From Defluviitaleaceae bacterium (GTDB taxonomy: Bacteria > Bacillota > Clostridia > Lachnospirales > WQUN01): a stretch of 59,792 nt of DNA. The DNA lies in contig WQVC01000004.1 in the NCBI GenBank assembly GCA_009781765.1, forward strand, positions 1 through 59,792, written 5' to 3'. Below are positions 8,103-16,378 of the stretch, piece after piece. Position numbers and translations under genes: made by a program. Below the pieces are notes generated by a model. The model had not been told where the DNA came from and made no database searches. It worked only from the letters and a program-made list of their open reading frames with translations. How positions within the stretch are numbered: the stretch's first letter is position 1; each line of letters begins with the position of its first letter.

Positions 8103-8131
8103 GTTTTCTTCCGGTGAATCATTGCGTATTT

Positions 8132-8160
8132 TTGACGAACCGCATATCTTCGATTAGAAT
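8132..8160 (+). promoter_or_regulatory. promoter of the DtxR-ABC operon
   Basis: TTGACG (8132-8137) and TAGAAT (8155-8160) with a 17-base spacer. The interval to the GTG at 8206 could host an operator for the encoded regulator, but no clear inverted repeat is seen. Confidence 0.65.
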
Positions 8161-8205
8161 GAGCAGCGAGAGACAATTTTTCAACACTCTCCGGGGAGGT
8201 GCATT

Positions 8206-8580
8206 GTGGAAATTCGGGCATCGGCTGAAGATTATCTTGAAACAATTTTCGTACTCGAAAAAAAATACGGCAAGGTGCGAGCCGTTGATATAGCCAATTA
8301 TCTGAATCATTCGAAACCGACTATCAGTGTTCGGATGAAAAAATTTTGCGATAACGGATATATTACTTTCGATGAAAATAAATGCATTCACCTCACCGAA
8401 AAAGGCGGCGAAATTGCCCGCCGTATCCATGCGAGGCACACCCTGCTTTCCGAAGTGCTTATGGCTATCGGCGTAAGCGAACAGCAGGCGTTCGAAGATG
8501 CCTGCAAAGTGGAGCATAATATAAGCGAGGAAACTTTTGCGTGTATCAAAACATTTTACGAGAAATTTACAAATTCATAA
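8206..8580 (+). CDS. DtxR/MntR-family metal-dependent regulator
   Basis: 124 residues from a GTG start after GGGGAGGTG. N-terminal winged helix (about 1-65) and dimerisation/metal domain (about 66-124); there is no SH3 domain, as in MntR. Likely metal ligands are D9, E12, H78, C100, E103 and H104. The C-x-x-E-H arrangement matches the DtxR/IdeR primary site, whereas D9/E12 match MntR, so the metal (Fe or Mn) cannot be decided by motif. It heads an operon with an ABC importer, suggesting that importer is metal-regulated or that the regulator controls it in trans. Confidence 0.85.
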   Translation: MEIRASAEDYLETIFVLEKKYGKVRAVDIANYLNHSKPTISVRMKKFCDNGYITFDENKCIHLTEKGGEIARRIHARHTLLSEVLMAIGVSEQQAFEDACKVEHNISEETFACIKTFYEKFTNS

Positions 8581-8611
8581 AAAATACGGAGTCACGAAAG
8601 GATAGAGTCTT

Positions 8612-9589
8612 ATGAAAAAATTTTTGACATTGCGGAAAGGTTTAATTGGTGTCGCAATGATTTGCTGCTTTTTGCTGCTCGCGGCGTGTTCGGGTGAGCC
8701 GGCCGACGGAGCAGAGGTTCGTGTTGCGGCAATGCGCGGGCCTACGGCAATGGGATTGCTTCATTTAATGGACGCGGCAGACAGTTCGCAAAACGAATAT
8801 TCCTTTGAAATACTCGGCTCGCCGGACTTGGTTCCGCCGCTTTTCGTGCAAAACGCGGTTGACGTTGCGGCCGTACCGGGAAACTTGGCGGCAATTTTGC
8901 ACAACCGCATGGACGTGCGAGCGTTGGCAATTGTCACGCTCGGGGTGCTTCACGTTGTTGACACAACCGGCGACGTGCATTCCGTCGAGGATTTGCGCGG
9001 ACGCACAATTTTCGTCAGCGGACAGGGCGCGACGCCGGAATTCGCACTGAATTATGTATTGACGCAAAACGGCTTAACGCCGGGCGTTGACGTTTTCGTG
9101 GATTTTCGTGCGGAGCACACGGAAATTGCCGCAATGCTTCAAACCGGTGCGGCGGAAATCGCATTGCTGCCCGAACCCTTTGTAAGCACGGTTTCGGCGC
9201 AGGTTGACGGGCTTCGCGTTGCGCTTGATTTGTCGGAAGAATGGAATCGCGTTCAGCCGGATTACGGTTTAATTATGTCCGTTGTTGTTGCGCGGGCGGA
9301 TTTTATTGAAGAAAATCCCGACGCCGTTGCAATTTTTCTCGAAGAATACGCCGCGTCCGTCGAATTTGTAAATGCAAATATCGAAGCAGCCGCCGAACTT
9401 GCCGCCCGCTTTGAAATCATCCCGAACCCCGCAATCGCCCGCAATGCGATTCCGCGCACAAATATCGTGTTCAAAACAGGCGAGGAGATGCAACGCAATC
9501 TCAGTGGATTTTTGCGCGTTTTGTATGAAGCCGAACCGCAATCCGTAGGAGGCGAGTTGCCTGAAAGCGCGTTTTATTTCATGCCTTAA
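8612..9589 (+). CDS. ABC transporter substrate-binding lipoprotein (NMT1/SsuA-like)
   Basis: 325 residues with a signal peptide ending in the lipobox LLAACSG (C26). The fold signature is that of the NitT/TauT/ThiY group: VRVAAMRGPTAMGLLHLM at the N-terminus, VDVAAVPGNLAAILHN, VEDLRGRTIFVSGQGATPEF, and LLPEPFVSTV. Members bind nitrate, sulfonates or thiamine-pyrimidine precursors. A thiamine-binding MTH1187-type gene lies 1.1 kb away, which favours a thiamine precursor, while the DtxR-like neighbour hints at metals. The substrate is unresolved. Confidence 0.85.
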   Translation: MKKFLTLRKGLIGVAMICCFLLLAACSGEPADGAEVRVAAMRGPTAMGLLHLMDAADSSQNEYSFEILGSPDLVPPLFVQNAVDVAAVPGNLAAILHNRMDVRALAIVTLGVLHVVDTTGDVHSVEDLRGRTIFVSGQGATPEFALNYVLTQNGLTPGVDVFVDFRAEHTEIAAMLQTGAAEIALLPEPFVSTVSAQVDGLRVALDLSEEWNRVQPDYGLIMSVVVARADFIEENPDAVAIFLEEYAASVEFVNANIEAAAELAARFEIIPNPAIARNAIPRTNIVFKTGEEMQRNLSGFLRVLYEAEPQSVGGELPESAFYFMP

Positions 9590-9593
9590 ATTT

Positions 9594-10316
9594 TTGCCCG
9601 TTTTGCTGTTTTGGCTTCTCGTGTGGGAAGCCGTTGCCGCAATAATCGGAAGCGATTTGGTTCTTGTTACGCCGCGTGTTACTTTCACGCGGCTTGTTGA
9701 ATTGGCGCGAACGGCAGCGTTTTGGCAAAGCATCGCAACAACCCTCGGGCGAATTTTGCGCGGATTTTTGCTCGCGCTTATCGCCGGGACGATTCTTGCC
9801 GCGCTTTCCGCACGATTTAAAACTTTTTTCAAGCTGATTCTTCCCGCCGTCAACACCATGAACGCTGTGCCGATTGCATCGTTTACAATTTTGGCGTTAA
9901 TCGCGTTTAATCCCTCAAATTTGGCGATTTTCGTGGCGTTCGTAACGGTTTTGCCGATTATTTTTTACAACACGCACAAGGGCATCGAAAGCACCGACCC
10001 GCAATTACTCGAAATGGCGAAAATTTTTCGCGTCCCTGCTCGTAAAATTATTTTCAAAATTTATTTCAAAACTGTCGCGCCCTATATTGCCGCCGCCGCA
10101 ACGTCGGGCATCGGTTTCGCGTGGAAATCGGGCATTGCGGCGGAACTTATCGGGCAGGTGAACGGCACAATCGGCATGAATTTACACGCCGCTCGAATTT
10201 GGCTGAACACCGCCGACGTTTTCGCGTGGACTGTTGCAATTGTGCTTTTAAGCTACGCCATGGAACGGGCGTTCAGACTGATTTTGCGCAGGAGAAAAAA
10301 TGAAAACAGAGCTTAA
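9594..10316 (+). CDS. ABC transporter permease (NitT/TauT/ThiX type)
   Basis: About 240 residues, apparently from a TTG four bases after the upstream stop; no ATG precedes the first membrane helix and no strong ribosome binding site is visible, so translation is probably coupled. About six transmembrane helices of the BPD_transp_1 type are seen. The EAA-like coupling loop reads LEMAKIFRVPARKIIFKIYF, followed by GIGFAWKSGIAAELIG, as in SsuC/ThiX. The gene overlaps the ATPase gene by 17 bases. Confidence 0.85.
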   Translation: MPVLLFWLLVWEAVAAIIGSDLVLVTPRVTFTRLVELARTAAFWQSIATTLGRILRGFLLALIAGTILAALSARFKTFFKLILPAVNTMNAVPIASFTILALIAFNPSNLAIFVAFVTVLPIIFYNTHKGIESTDPQLLEMAKIFRVPARKIIFKIYFKTVAPYIAAAATSGIGFAWKSGIAAELIGQVNGTIGMNLHAARIWLNTADVFAWTVAIVLLSYAMERAFRLILRRRKNENRA

Positions 10317-10857
10317 AAATATTTGCAAATCTTTCGACGGCAAAGAGGTGCTTCGCGACGTTTCCGCCGTTTTCCGACCGGGATTCACCTGCATGATGGG
10401 GCAATCCGGCATCGGCAAAACGACTCTTGCAAAAATTATTGCGGGGCTTGTCGCACCGGATTCCGGCGAAATAATCGGCACGAACGGGCTGAAATTTTCC
10501 GTCGTATTTCAGGAAGACAGGCTTCTTGATTGGGAAACCGCCTTGGGCAATTTGCTTTTTGTAAGCCCCGACCGCGAACGCGCCGTCGCGCTTTTAACCG
10601 AGGCGAACTTGGGCGAAAATCTGCACAAAAAAGCCGCCGATTTAAGCGGCGGAATGAAACGGCGCGTATGCATTTGCCGCGCCCTGATTGCGGATTACGA
10701 CGTGCTGATTCTCGATGAGCCGTTTAAGGGACTTGACGCCGAGCTGAAACTCTCAATCATGCAAATGGTGAAAACTCACGCCGCCGGCATTGTAATCTGC
10801 ATCACCCACGACGAATCCGAGGCGGAATTTTTAGGCGGTAAAAAGTTTGTTTTTTAA
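10300..10857 (+). CDS. ABC transporter ATPase
   Basis: 185 residues, shorter than the usual 240-260 of the SsuB/TauB/ThiZ group, but all catalytic motifs are present: Walker A GQSGIGKTT, Q-loop VFQEDRLLDW, signature LSGGMKRR, Walker B VLILDEPFKGLD and the switch histidine ITHD. It truncates soon after the switch, so the C-terminal extension is absent. It starts inside the permease gene. The stop codon almost abuts repeat copy B2. Confidence 0.9.
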   Translation: MKTELKNICKSFDGKEVLRDVSAVFRPGFTCMMGQSGIGKTTLAKIIAGLVAPDSGEIIGTNGLKFSVVFQEDRLLDWETALGNLLFVSPDRERAVALLTEANLGENLHKKAADLSGGMKRRVCICRALIADYDVLILDEPFKGLDAELKLSIMQMVKTHAAGIVICITHDESEAEFLGGKKFVF

Positions 10858-10858
10858 A

Positions 10859-11102
10859 TATAGTGAATCAATTTGATTTGCGCCCCGTCGGCGTCAAGTG
10901 CATTGTGGTGAGCGACCGGTTGTTTTTCGCAGAAAAACACATCGAGCGAACCGTTTACGATAGCGAACGCCATTGAGAACCGGGAAGGCGAGGCGGGAAA
11001 CGCGGGCTTCTGCGCGTTTTTCGCCGAAGCCTGAACGGGCTTCTCAAGTGCGTTCGCGACAATGCATAACCGATGGGACGCTTCCTAATTTGATTCACTA
11101 TA
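10859..11102. repeat. family B palindromic element, copy B2
   Basis: 244-base copy bounded by TATAGTGAATCAA and its inverse, starting one base after the ATPase stop codon. It has the same core as B1 plus an internal block of about 90 bases containing GAGGCGGGAAACGCGGGCTT that also occurs in B4 and B5. Confidence 0.75.
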
Positions 11103-11109
11103 ATTTACA

Positions 11110-11310
11110 AAAGACCTTGGGGGCTTCGCCCCCAATCCCCCACGAACTTTTTAAAAAAAGTTCGACAAAAATTTAAAAATCGCGCGAATGCGCGATTTTT
11201 TTAAGGGGTCAAGGGGAATTGCCCCGGGATGCATGGGCGAGCAGTCCGCCGCAAGGCGAACGACCGGGCCCCTTGCAGGGGGTTTGGGGACGGAGTCCCC
11301 AATGTCATTC
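11110..11310. repeat. family D hairpin cluster
   Basis: A string of short perfect hairpins: GGGGGCTTCGCCCCC, GAACTTTTTAAAAAAAGTTC, AAATCGCGCG with its complement, and GGGGACGGAGTCCCC. The AT-rich stem at 11175-11202, ending in T7, could act as a bidirectional terminator. Similar modules recur at 13985-14150, 16205-16375, 32755-32840, 35530-35680 and 44305-44400. No gene is seen here. Confidence 0.6.
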
Positions 11311-11340
11311 ATCATTCAAAAATTGCTCTGTTGAACAGGA

Positions 11341-11410
11341 GCTGCTCCGGCTTCGAGGGAATGTGTGGGCTGCCGGCACGTAACCCCGGTATTCAATGCG
11401 CGATTGGTGC
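11341..11410 (-). repeat. family C repeat at the 3' end of ogt
   Basis: Read on the minus strand, the copy begins GGCGCACCAATCGCGC within the last codons of ogt, supplies its TGA in the context GCGCATTGA, and ends CATTCCCTCGAAGCCGG. The orientation is sense with respect to ogt. Confidence 0.65.
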
Positions 11411-11950
11411 GCCGTGCTCAAGCTCCAATAAAAATTTTTTGCGTTCAAGTCCGCCGCCGTAGCCGGTCAAACTGCCGTTCGCGCCGATTACACGATGGCA
11501 CGGAATGATAATATTTACGGGGTTATGGTGGTTCGCGCCGCCAACAGCACGAACAGCGGCGGGATTCCCCGCACGAACCGCAAGCTCCTTGTACGAAATT
11601 TTTTCGCCGTAAGGGATTTTGCAAAGTTCGCCCCACACTCGCTCGCGAAAAGGCGTACCTTTCGCGCAAATCGGAACGGTGAATCGGCGCAGCTCTCCGG
11701 CGAAATACGCATCAAGCTCACGTGCGCATTGCTGTAAAACTGCGTGTTCATCACATTCTTCCGCCTCCGGGGCAAAGGGCGTGAAAGTCCCCTCCCCTTC
11801 CCCGAATGTTCCGACACTTTGCCGATTTTTTTCGGTGTTGTCGCTACCCAAAGGAGTTTGCTCTTCCATCGCAAATTTTATTTCCGTAATAAAGCCGGCG
11901 GACGCTTTAATAATCAACGTGCCGACGGGCGATTCGTAATTTTTTGTCAT
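11393..11950 (-). CDS. ogt: methylated-DNA--protein-cysteine methyltransferase
   Basis: About 185 residues. It removes alkyl groups from O6-alkylguanine by transfer to the cysteine of the motif IIPCHRVIG. Also seen are the helix-turn-helix segment ISYKELAVRAGNPAAVRAVGGAN and the GYGGGLERKKFLLELE end typical of Ogt/AdaB. Start MTKNYESPVGTL is preferred over an upstream ATG because family members begin there. An insert of about 30 residues (EKNRQSVGTFGEGEGTFTPF region) in the N-terminal domain looks repeat-derived. The last residues (GAPIAH) and the stop lie inside a family C repeat. Confidence 0.9.
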   Translation of the reverse strand: MTKNYESPVGTLIIKASAGFITEIKFAMEEQTPLGSDNTEKNRQSVGTFGEGEGTFTPFAPEAEECDEHAVLQQCARELDAYFAGELRRFTVPICAKGTPFRERVWGELCKIPYGEKISYKELAVRAGNPAAVRAVGGANHHNPVNIIIPCHRVIGANGSLTGYGGGLERKKFLLELEHGAPIAH

Positions 11951-11994
11951 TCGCTTAGCACCCGGCTTCCTTCTCCGGAGAGTATTGAAAATTT

Positions 11995-12300
11995 TCAACA
12001 CTCTCCTCTGAGTATGCTGTCTAATTTTTCGACCTTTGACGTTAATGTGCCGGTTCGCCCGGGGCGAATGTCAGCGCGAAAATTCACCATCGTGCGTAAG
12101 CCTTTCTCCGCAAGCACGAAAGTTGCGTCTTTCACAACCCGCATAACGGCGTCCCAATCGCCCTCAATTTCCGTTGACATAGCCGTTGTGCGATGCGGCA
12201 ATCCCGACGCCTCGATTATTTTTACAACTTCCGACACATGCGCCGAAAGATTCTCGCCGACACCAACCGGAAAAATCGACAATGATACCAATGTGTTCAT
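11995..12300 (-). CDS. MTH1187/YqgV-family thiamine-binding protein
   Basis: 101 residues with a ferredoxin-like fold, beginning MNTLVSLSIFPVGVGENLSAH and including MSTEIEGDWDAVMRVV, matching the thiamine-binding DUF77/MTH1187 family. Such cytoplasmic proteins are often encoded with ThiY/X/Z-type importers; the importer at 8612-10857 is nearby though on the other strand. TAGGAGGTATG gives a clear ribosome binding site. It is probably the first gene of a unit with ogt. Confidence 0.85.
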   Translation of the reverse strand: MNTLVSLSIFPVGVGENLSAHVSEVVKIIEASGLPHRTTAMSTEIEGDWDAVMRVVKDATFVLAEKGLRTMVNFRADIRPGRTGTLTSKVEKLDSILRGEC

Positions 12301-12323
12301 ACATACCTCCTACAGGTCGCCTA

Positions 12324-12479
12324 TAACGCGAATCAAGGGCAGGAAACAACGCCCGCCGATGCCTTGTAAACGGCTCGCTCAATGTCGTTTTTTCGGAAAA
12401 AGCATCCGAAAAAAACGACCGGTCGCTCGCCACAAGGCATTTACGGCGGCGCGTTGTTTTGAACTCTTGATTCGCGTCT
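12324..12479. repeat. family A palindromic element, copy A2
   Basis: Inverted relative to A1, with the same ends (TAACGCGAATCAAG; the other end reads TAGACGCGAATCAAG). The TAG at that end is the stop codon of radA, so the element inserted at, or created, the radA terminus. Confidence 0.75.
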
Positions 12480-13857
12480 ACAATATCGCTCCGAGCATTT
12501 CGCCGATATTCGACGCACCGAGAATACGAAATCCCTCCGGCGCGACGATATTTTTTTTATTGGCGGCGGGCAAAACACAAGCGGAAAATCCGTGTCGCAC
12601 GGCTTCGGCAACACGAATTTCCGGGCGCGAAACAGCACGAAGTTCGCCCGCCAAACCGACTTCACCCGTCACCATAATTTTCGCATGAATCGGCTTTTCC
12701 TTACAGCACGACGCAAGCGCGGCAACAATTGCGGCATCGGCGGCGGGTTCGTCAACGCGCAAACCGCCGGCAATATTTACATACGCATCCGAGTTTTGCA
12801 GCTTAAATCCCGCGCGTTTTTCCAAAACCGCCAAAAGCATCACCATGCGATTGTGGTCTGTGCCGTTTGCCGTGCGGCGCGGAGTGCCGAAATTTGTGTA
12901 CGCGGTAAGTGCCTGAACCTCCGTAAGAAGCGGTCTCGTCCCTTCCATCGAGCACGTTACAACAGAACCCGCCGCACCGACCGGACGCCCCGCAAGCATA
13001 TACGCCGACGGGTCTTCGATGCCGGAAAGTCCGCGTTCGCCCATCTCGAAAACGCCGATTTCATGCGTCGAGCCGAAACGATTTTTCACCGCGCGAATCA
13101 ATCGACATGCATTTTTGTCGTCGCCCTCGAAATACAAAACGGTGTCAACCATATGTTCCAAAACGCGCGGCCCGGCAAACGCGCCCTCTTTTGTCACATG
13201 CCCGACCAAAACGCACGACATATTCAGCCCGTCTTTGGCGAGCGTCGTGAAAAACGCCGCGCATTCGCGCACTTGCGTGACGCTGCCGGGCAACGACGTT
13301 AAATCCGAAAGCCGCATGGTTTGAATCGAGTCAATCAAAAGAAGTGCCGGTTTAACATCCAGCACCGCATCACGAATTGCATAAATATCCGTTTCCGCGA
13401 GCAAATAACAGCCCTTCGCATCAACGCCGAGCCGTTCCGCCCGCATTTTAATTTGCGCCGCGCTCTCCTCGCCCGACACGTACAATATGGTGAACCCGTC
13501 GTTTGCCATTTGTTTGCACATTTGAAGCAGAAGCGTCGATTTTCCGATTCCCGGGTCGCCGCCGAGCAGCATCATGCTTCCCGCAACCATTCCGCCGCCC
13601 AACACCCTGTCAAGCTCCGAGATGCCCGTTTTTCTGCGCAAAAAATTTTCCGAATCAACGGAGATTTCGCTCAGAAGTCGCGCACCGCTCTTGCCGGCTT
13701 TCGCACTTTTTTTCGCCGCGCCTGCTCCGCCGGGCAAAACCGGCGCGACAGAAACCTCTTCAAGCGTATTGTACTGCCCGCACGACGGGCATCGCCCGAG
13801 CCACTTCGATTGCTCGTATTCGCACTGATTGCATATGAATACCGATTTTTTTTTCAC
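12478..13857 (-). CDS. radA: DNA repair protein RadA
   Basis: About 459 residues, a recombination mediator that processes branched DNA. An N-terminal zinc finger (CNQCEYEQSKWLGRCPSCG) is followed by a RecA-like ATPase with Walker A GGDPGIGKSTLL and the RadA-specific KNRFGST motif, then a Lon-like C-terminal domain. The start is taken as GTG at 13857 (VKKKSVF), which gives the family length; the frame stays open 67 codons upstream through repeat sequence. The stop TAG coincides with the end of repeat A2. Confidence 0.92.
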   Translation of the reverse strand: MKKKSVFICNQCEYEQSKWLGRCPSCGQYNTLEEVSVAPVLPGGAGAAKKSAKAGKSGARLLSEISVDSENFLRRKTGISELDRVLGGGMVAGSMMLLGGDPGIGKSTLLLQMCKQMANDGFTILYVSGEESAAQIKMRAERLGVDAKGCYLLAETDIYAIRDAVLDVKPALLLIDSIQTMRLSDLTSLPGSVTQVRECAAFFTTLAKDGLNMSCVLVGHVTKEGAFAGPRVLEHMVDTVLYFEGDDKNACRLIRAVKNRFGSTHEIGVFEMGERGLSGIEDPSAYMLAGRPVGAAGSVVTCSMEGTRPLLTEVQALTAYTNFGTPRRTANGTDHNRMVMLLAVLEKRAGFKLQNSDAYVNIAGGLRVDEPAADAAIVAALASCCKEKPIHAKIMVTGEVGLAGELRAVSRPEIRVAEAVRHGFSACVLPAANKKNIVAPEGFRILGASNIGEMLGAIL

Positions 13858-13879
13858 TTTTAAAGTCGAAGGGGGAGAA

Positions 13880-14150
13880 CCTTTTGACGCCGAAAAAACA
13901 TGCCGGCAACCGCGCATTCCCTCGCAGCCGGATTCCGCTTGCAATGCCGAGCGTGTTAAAAAAAGGCTCTCCCCCTTCACCCCCTCTCCAAAAAATTTAA
14001 AAGAAAATCGCGCAAAGCGCGATTTTCTTGTTAAGGCGAAACTAACATCCCCATTCAAAAAGCCCTGTTAAGAACCGCGCAACGCGCGGTTCTTCGGGTC
14101 AAGGGACGAAGTCCCTTGTGGGGGATTGGGGGCGAAGCCTCCGAGGTCTT
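13880..14150. repeat. family C fragment and family D hairpin cluster between radA and the VOC gene
   Basis: Near 13887-13935 lies a C-type block (CGCATTCCCTCGCAGCCGG). It is followed by hairpins GAAAATCGCGC/GCGCGATTTTC (14002-14029), AAGAACCGCGC/GCGCGGTTCTT (14070-14096) and GGGACGAAGTCCC. The first could terminate the VOC gene transcript. No gene is seen. Confidence 0.55.
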
Positions 14151-14605
14151 TAATCGTTCTCTAACAATTCAAGCAGTGTTTTGAGTTGCGAGTTTGAATC
14201 CATGTATGCGTAGCGTCCGCCGGGATATTCGCCCTTTTGAATGAGAGGAATGCCGTTTGCTTCGAGGCGCGCGACAACTTGCTTCATGCCCTTTACCACA
14301 AATGCAAGATGATGTACGCCTTCGCCGTTTTTATCCAAATCTTCGCGCCACGTTGAGGGGTGCGAATCCGGCTCGATGAGTTCGATTGTCATATTGCCGC
14401 CCACCGGGAAGAACATCAGCTTCGCCCGCGCTTCCGACGGTGCGCCGCGAAATTCCGTCAGAGCCTCTTCGCGCGTTCCCGTCCAATTCCATGCGGGACG
14501 CTCCGTGCCGAGCAACGCAGCGTATGCGTCGCCGGTTTTTTCGATGTCATGCACAAGGATTCCTACCTGCACGCAAACATCCGTTCCGAGTAAATTTTTT
14601 TCCAT
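14150..14605 (-). CDS. VOC-superfamily protein (glyoxalase / methylmalonyl-CoA epimerase-like)
   Basis: 151 residues with two beta-alpha-beta-beta-beta modules. Candidate metal ligands are H19 in VGILVHD, the glutamate of TIELIEP, the histidine of VHHLAF and the final glutamates of LLELLE. The HLAF and IELIEP motifs recall methylmalonyl-CoA epimerases, but no mutase gene is present in the window, so substrate assignment is open. A clear TAGGAGGT precedes the ATG. It lies in a minus-strand run with the rluD-like gene and lspA. Confidence 0.8.
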   Translation of the reverse strand: MEKNLLGTDVCVQVGILVHDIEKTGDAYAALLGTERPAWNWTGTREEALTEFRGAPSEARAKLMFFPVGGNMTIELIEPDSHPSTWREDLDKNGEGVHHLAFVVKGMKQVVARLEANGIPLIQKGEYPGGRYAYMDSNSQLKTLLELLEND

Positions 14606-14616
14606 TTGAATACCTC

Positions 14617-15672
14617 CTATATTTTTACGCGCCGCAACGCTTCATTAAAATACTCCGGCAGGGGTGAAGAAAATTCTTTTTCCGCGCCGGTTGTCGGGTG
14701 GATGAATTTTATTTTTCGCGCATGGAGAATTTGCCCGTCCGCCCCGCGCGACGAACCGTAAGTCGCATCGCCCGAAACAGGATGCCCGATGTGCGCCATA
14801 TGAACGCGAATTTGATGCGTTCGTCCGGTTTCCAAGCGAGCGGCAACGAGCGTGTGATTTTTAAATCGCTCCAACACTTCGATGTTTGTTGCGGCTTCAC
14901 GCGCGCGCGCGCCGGGTGCGACAATTACCGCCATTTTTTTGCGGTCGCGGGGATGCCGCCCAATCGGCAAATCAATGCGCAGACGGTCTTTTTTCAGAAC
15001 TCCCGTACATAACGCCGCGTATTCGCGCCCCATTTCGCGGCGTTCAAGCTGCGCCGAAAGCGCGAGATGCGCCGCATCGTTTTTTGCAACAACCATCAGC
15101 CCCGACGTGTCTTTGTCGAGTCGATGTACAATTCCGGGGCGCAAAACGCCGCCGATTCCCGACAGTTCGCAGTGAAAAAGCAGCGCGTTCACAAGCGTTC
15201 CCGTCAAATGCCCCGCCCCGGGATGCACCACCAAGCCTCTCGGCTTGTCAATCACGAGCAAATCCGCGTCTTCATACACAATTTCGAGCGGAATATTTTC
15301 CGCCGACGCTTCAAGCGACACCGGCGCGGGAATTTTGCAAATTATAACATCTCCGGATTTTACGCGATAGTTTTTTGTTAAGACCTCGGAGGAATTTTTG
15401 AAAAAATTCCCATGAACCCCTCTTTCGTTGAAGAACCGCGCTTCGCACGATTCTTCAAAAGAGAGCGGCGGCGCATCCGCGCGGTTGACTTTTTGCACGT
15501 GTCCGGCCGCAAGGAGCTTCTGCGCCGCATTGCGGGTGGGAACGAACGGCAATTCCCGCAGGCTTTGAGGGGATTTGTCCACATATTCCTCCGGCGTCCG
15601 CTGTGCGCCGGACAAAAAAATATCCGCTCGCAAGCCGTCGGCCTCGGGCGGAACAATCAGAGTGTGAATCAT
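14617..15672 (-). CDS. RluD-family 23S rRNA pseudouridine synthase with repeat-derived insertions
   Basis: 351 residues. It should isomerise uridine in large-subunit rRNA; the catalytic aspartate lies in GIVHRLDKDTSGL, with LVIDKPRGLVVHPG and GRTHQIRVHMA also present. The N-terminal S4 RNA-binding domain is interrupted twice, near residues 23-46 (RTPEEYVDKSPQSLREL) and 66-98 (EESCEARFFNE onward). Both inserts match dispersed repeats (families C and D) found elsewhere in non-coding DNA and, in frame, in other genes. The flanking S4 segments (GLRADIFL, KNYRVKSGDVI) are intact. The start overlaps the lspA stop (ATGA). Confidence 0.92.
   Translation of the reverse strand: MIHTLIVPPEADGLRADIFLSGAQRTPEEYVDKSPQSLRELPFVPTRNAAQKLLAAGHVQKVNRADAPPLSFEESCEARFFNERGVHGNFFKNSSEVLTKNYRVKSGDVIICKIPAPVSLEASAENIPLEIVYEDADLLVIDKPRGLVVHPGAGHLTGTLVNALLFHCELSGIGGVLRPGIVHRLDKDTSGLMVVAKNDAAHLALSAQLERREMGREYAALCTGVLKKDRLRIDLPIGRHPRDRKKMAVIVAPGARAREAATNIEVLERFKNHTLVAARLETGRTHQIRVHMAHIGHPVSGDATYGSSRGADGQILHARKIKFIHPTTGAEKEFSSPLPEYFNEALRRVKI
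15379..15477 (-). repeat. family D repeat inserted in frame in the rluD-like gene
   Basis: The coding-strand segment starting GAAGAATCGTGCGAAGCGCG encodes EESCEARFF and is followed by an AT-rich hairpin (GGAATTTTTT/AAAAATTCC). The same DNA in the same reading frame occurs in maf at 44685-44790. It replaces the short S4 loop of normal family members. Confidence 0.7.
15535..15606 (-). repeat. family C repeat inserted in frame in the rluD-like gene
   Basis: The coding-strand block GGCGCACAGCGGACGCCGG and the following CCCCTCAAAGCCTGCGG parallel the C copy in the decarboxylase gene (GGCGCACAGCAGACACCGG). Both are read in the frame giving AQ(R/Q)TP. Confidence 0.5.
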
Positions 15673-16172
15673 GGAAACGGGAAATCCTTAATCACGAAAA
15701 ACCCGACGAATACAAGCCCGAACACGCCTACGGTAACATACGCATCGGCAAGATTCCATATGGGGAAATTTACGAAAATAAATTGTATCATATCGCGAAC
15801 ATATCCGAACGCAACGCGGTCGAAAAGATTTCCTGCGCCGCCTGCAAAAATCAAAATCAGCGGTACGCGCATCGCCCAAAATTTGTTTTCGCGGGGAAGT
15901 CTGTGATAGTACCACACAAGCCCGCCCAAAATCACCACTTTCAGCGCGGCAAGCAGCCATCTCGCGCCGTCCCATCCCGATAAAAATCCCCACAATGCCC
16001 CCGTATTTCGAAAATACGTAAGCCCCAAGACTCCCGGAATCAAAACAACGTTTCCGTCGTACAAATGCCGCTCGCAGCAACACAAATTGCCCGACGCCCA
16101 ACTTTTCAGCCACAGGTCAAGCACCAATAAAACTGCAACCGTCACGACAAATACAATCCAATGCTTCTTCAT
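15669..16172 (-). CDS. lspA: lipoprotein signal peptidase
   Basis: About 167 residues, an inner-membrane aspartyl protease that cleaves the signal peptide of prolipoproteins. Four transmembrane helices are present. The catalytic aspartates lie in GNLFDRVAFGYVRD and FPIWNLADAYV. ATG at 16172 (MKKHWIVF) is preferred to an upstream TTG because GGAG is correctly spaced. GALWGFL replaces the more usual GAAFG. Translation is coupled to the rluD-like gene through ATGA. Likely clients in this window include the SBP, CapA-like and two-component lipoproteins. Confidence 0.93.
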   Translation of the reverse strand: MKKHWIVFVVTVAVLLVLDLWLKSWASGNLCCCERHLYDGNVVLIPGVLGLTYFRNTGALWGFLSGWDGARWLLAALKVVILGGLVWYYHRLPRENKFWAMRVPLILIFAGGAGNLFDRVAFGYVRDMIQFIFVNFPIWNLADAYVTVGVFGLVFVGFFVIKDFPFP

Positions 16173-16204
16173 TAACAACTCCGCAATCAATGAATTTTAT
16201 TGAT

Positions 16205-16375
16205 GAATTTTTTGGGACTTCATCCCAAACCCCACCCGCTTTAAAAAAAGCGGGGCAAAAATTTTTATGAAAAACCGCGCAAAGCGCGGTTTTTGTTAAT
16301 TTTTGAGGAGGGAGGGGGTGCGGGGGAGGGAGGAACTTTTTTTAAAAAGTTCCTCCCTCCCCGCGAACTGAACAA
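16205..16375. repeat. family D hairpin cluster downstream of pfkA
   Basis: Hairpins AAAACCGCGC/GCGCGGTTTT (16270-16294), CCGCTTTAAAAAAAGCGG and a long GGGAGGGAGGAACTTT/AAAGTTCCTCCCTCC (about 16333-16363). The last could terminate pfkA transcription. Confidence 0.6.
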
Positions 16376-16378
16376 AAT

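Noticed and set aside
10859-11102. Family B elements as insertion sequences
   Set aside because: Only 144-244 bases with no transposase frame; treated as MITE-like repeats.
11744-12688. 314-codon plus-strand frame across ogt, thiamine-binding gene and repeat A2
   Set aside because: Antisense to three supported genes and runs through a palindromic repeat; no family resemblance.
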